Assembly (NCBI GenBank): GCA_026874595.1
Contig: CM049311.1
Span: 47,245,676-47,309,675 of the forward strand
Source: Sipunculus nudus
Taxonomy: Eukaryota > Annelida > Sipuncula > Golfingiida > Sipunculidae
Reading direction: 5' to 3'
Length of the DNA stretch: 64,000 bases
In this document: one piece after another, positions 63,401 through 64,000 of the stretch
Position numbering within the stretch: the first letter of the stretch is position 1
Layout of the letters: each line of letters starts with the position of its first letter
Made by a program: the position numbers and the translations under genes
Notes under the pieces: model-generated
Told to the model about the DNA's origin: nothing
What the model saw: only the letters and a program-made list of their open reading frames with translations
Databases searched by the model: none

Positions 63401-63804
63401 ATTAGCAGTGAGTGATTATAAAATGTTTGTGCAGATAATAAGTGTACATATACAAGGTTTCTGTCACTTAAAAATTTAGCTGTTAAACATACTTTTCCCT
63501 CTTTAGTGCCATGAAAAATTCCACCAGGGAGATCTGAGCAATCTCCTGAGCATACTTATGTAGGAAAGTGGAATTGTTATTCTTTCTGTACACCATGTAA
63601 GTCTTCACACAGTCTATTTAAGGCAAAAATAACCTCAGTTTTGTTATGATATTTTGTTATGACATGTGTCTGTTTACTTCTGTAATGCTTCTATTTGAAA
63701 CAGTTTCAGAGAAGATTAGTTTGAAGCAGCATATGGCTGCTCATACAGAGGTCAAACAGTACGCATGCGAGGAATGTGGTCACATGTTTGGAAGCAAGTC
63801 AAAG
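57420..63804 (+). CDS. AT-hook and C2H2 zinc-finger protein, 5' part of gene
   Basis: Coding exons 57437-57538 (start), 60451-61825, 62276-62407, 63219-63359 and 63704-63804 join in frame and give 617 residues; the gene runs on past the window. Residues 52-60 (PRGRPPIRK) and 81-91 (KRGRGRPPKRP) are AT-hooks, which bind the minor groove of AT-rich DNA. Residues 95-490 are acidic, polar and low in order. Residues 493-536 include a basic patch and the helical-looking LTESLLQLYESIKPKDVMLE. Fingers follow: C546/C549...H562/H567 and C577/C580...H593/H597, and a third begins at C605/C608. The combination suggests a chromatin-bound transcription regulator. It recalls vertebrate zinc-finger/AT-hook proteins, but I do not claim orthology. 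Confidence 0.88.
57437..57538 (+). CDS. AT-hook gene, first coding exon
   Basis: An acceptor TTTCCCTTAAG ends at 57419, followed by 17 nt of leader and ATG at 57437. It encodes 34 residues rich in Ser and Arg (MESTPTRRSSRQRSGKS...), ending at a codon boundary before the donor GTGGGT. The frame continues cleanly into the exon at 60451. Confidence 0.75.
57576..60160 (+). mobile_element. Third copy of the AGCTCAGCTGA...CCCTTG element, in an intron
   Basis: Begins AGCTCAGCTGACTATAAGTC after TTTTT and ends AGCGCCGTGACCCATAGGTC...CCTTG before TTTTT; 2585 bp. The 5' part has the CCGTCC stretch (57630-57670) and body segments like those at 8597 and 11091 (from about 57713 and 58395). The part from 59000 to 60120 is AT-rich and unlike the other two copies. 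No long ORF. It lies in the sense direction inside the second intron of the AT-hook gene. Confidence 0.75.
60451..61825 (+). CDS. AT-hook gene, large exon with two AT-hooks
   Basis: The acceptor CTTTGCAG ends at 60450 and the donor GTCAGT starts at 61826. It encodes NIKASATNDSPKV onward, 458 codons plus one base. Two GRP-core AT-hooks lie in the first 60 residues. The rest is acidic and Gln/Glu/Asp/Ser-rich, with no domain that I recognise; FILKNVEILNCDGAEGEQV and SAMLLVEVTTDADNGG are its more hydrophobic parts. A Met at 60436 in the same frame is intronic and not the start. Confidence 0.9.
61826..62275. other. Intron of the AT-hook gene
   Basis: AT-rich, no repeat or RNA recognised. The introns at 62408-63218 and 63360-63703 are likewise without recognised content. 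Confidence 0.7.
62276..62407 (+). CDS. AT-hook gene exon: basic patch and short helix
   Basis: The acceptor TTTTTAG ends at 62275 and the donor GTAAGT starts at 62408. It encodes CARRSQRQSKPSHKKQALTE then SLLQLYESIKPKDVMLENII and ends AWG with a split codon. The basic stretch could serve as a nuclear localisation signal (inference). Confidence 0.85.
63219..63359 (+). CDS. AT-hook gene exon: first zinc finger and half of the second
   Basis: The acceptor CCAACAG ends at 63218 and the donor GTGAGC starts at 63360. It encodes CKHCHVELSDREDFEKHITQ then KH, a complete C-x2-C-x12-H-x4-H finger. WQCPVCYYR follows, the Cys half of the next finger, whose His half is in the next exon. Confidence 0.9.
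63704..63804 (+). CDS. AT-hook gene exon: rest of second finger, start of third
   Basis: The acceptor TTGAAACAG ends at 63703 and the donor GTAATT starts at 63805. It encodes SEKISLKQHMAAH, completing finger 2 with exact 12-residue spacing across the splice, then CEECGHMFGSKSK of finger 3. The remainder must lie beyond the window. Confidence 0.9.
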
Positions 63805-64000
63805 GTAATTTATTTGATGATTCTCTAATTAAAAGGCTTTCTTATTTAATCTTGTCTGTCCTCAGCCTTATTTGCTTTTGTATTTTCCAATCATGTTTAT
63901 CATGTAATCTTATTCAACTCTAAACAGAATATGTGCAACCCATCAATATGGTCAAAATAATCAATTATCAGTTAACAAGGGTTAATGTACAACTGATCAC

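Noticed and set aside
1-64000. tRNA, rRNA or snRNA genes
   Set aside because: No convincing B-box, cloverleaf or conserved rRNA stretch was seen by eye on either strand. A dedicated scan could still find one.

Overview
The window is eukaryotic: split coding exons with GT/AG borders, long AT-rich introns, polyadenylation signals, microsatellites and dispersed repeats. Repeats that begin AGCTCAGCTGA, carry runs of CCGTCC and end in CCCTTGTTTT, together with 'GATGGGCGTATTATGCACC'-type repeats, point to a lophotrochozoan, most likely a mollusc such as a bivalve. That is inference from repeat style; no species marker is present.

Layout. 1-1010: about 3.5 copies of a 277-bp tandem repeat. 1193/1438-6412 (+): the 3' half of a C2H2 zinc-finger gene (nine fingers, then a Q/E/V-rich repeat tail that stops at a probably recent TAG), with its 3'UTR to about 7470. 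7530-8490 and 15214-15700: two halves of one degenerate minisatellite split by a dispersed element (8494-15209), which itself holds a second copy of the family (10260-13075). 16176-17816 (-): a C2H2 zinc-finger pseudogene with stops, frameshifts and broken fingers. 17.8-22.0 kb: unassigned sequence, a GC-richer island near 20.2-20.5 kb, a 319-bp direct repeat, an (AT)31 tract and a mollusc-type repeat fragment. 22003-54290: a 32-kb satellite array of a 61-bp monomer (about 530 copies) with layered higher-order structure, including an 8816-bp tandem duplication that looks almost identical. 54.3-55.3 kb: a fold-back repeat. 55.4-63.8 kb (+): the 5' half of an AT-hook/C2H2 zinc-finger gene (promoter, non-coding exon 1, coding exons 2-6), continuing past the right edge; its second intron holds a third copy of the CCCTTGTTTT element.

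The biology is therefore two nuclear zinc-finger regulator genes and one dead zinc-finger gene around a large satellite block. No operon, CRISPR, tRNA, rRNA or prokaryote-type system was seen. The many short reverse-strand ORFs in the satellite are by-products of its 61-bp period, not genes. The most unusual items are the satellite's higher-order architecture and its recurrent TATA-box-like monomer, the nested insertions whose empty sites can be read, a ladder of decoy 3' splice-site/exon copies before a zinc-finger exon, and an in-frame TAG that cuts a protein repeat which continues for 53 codons beyond it.
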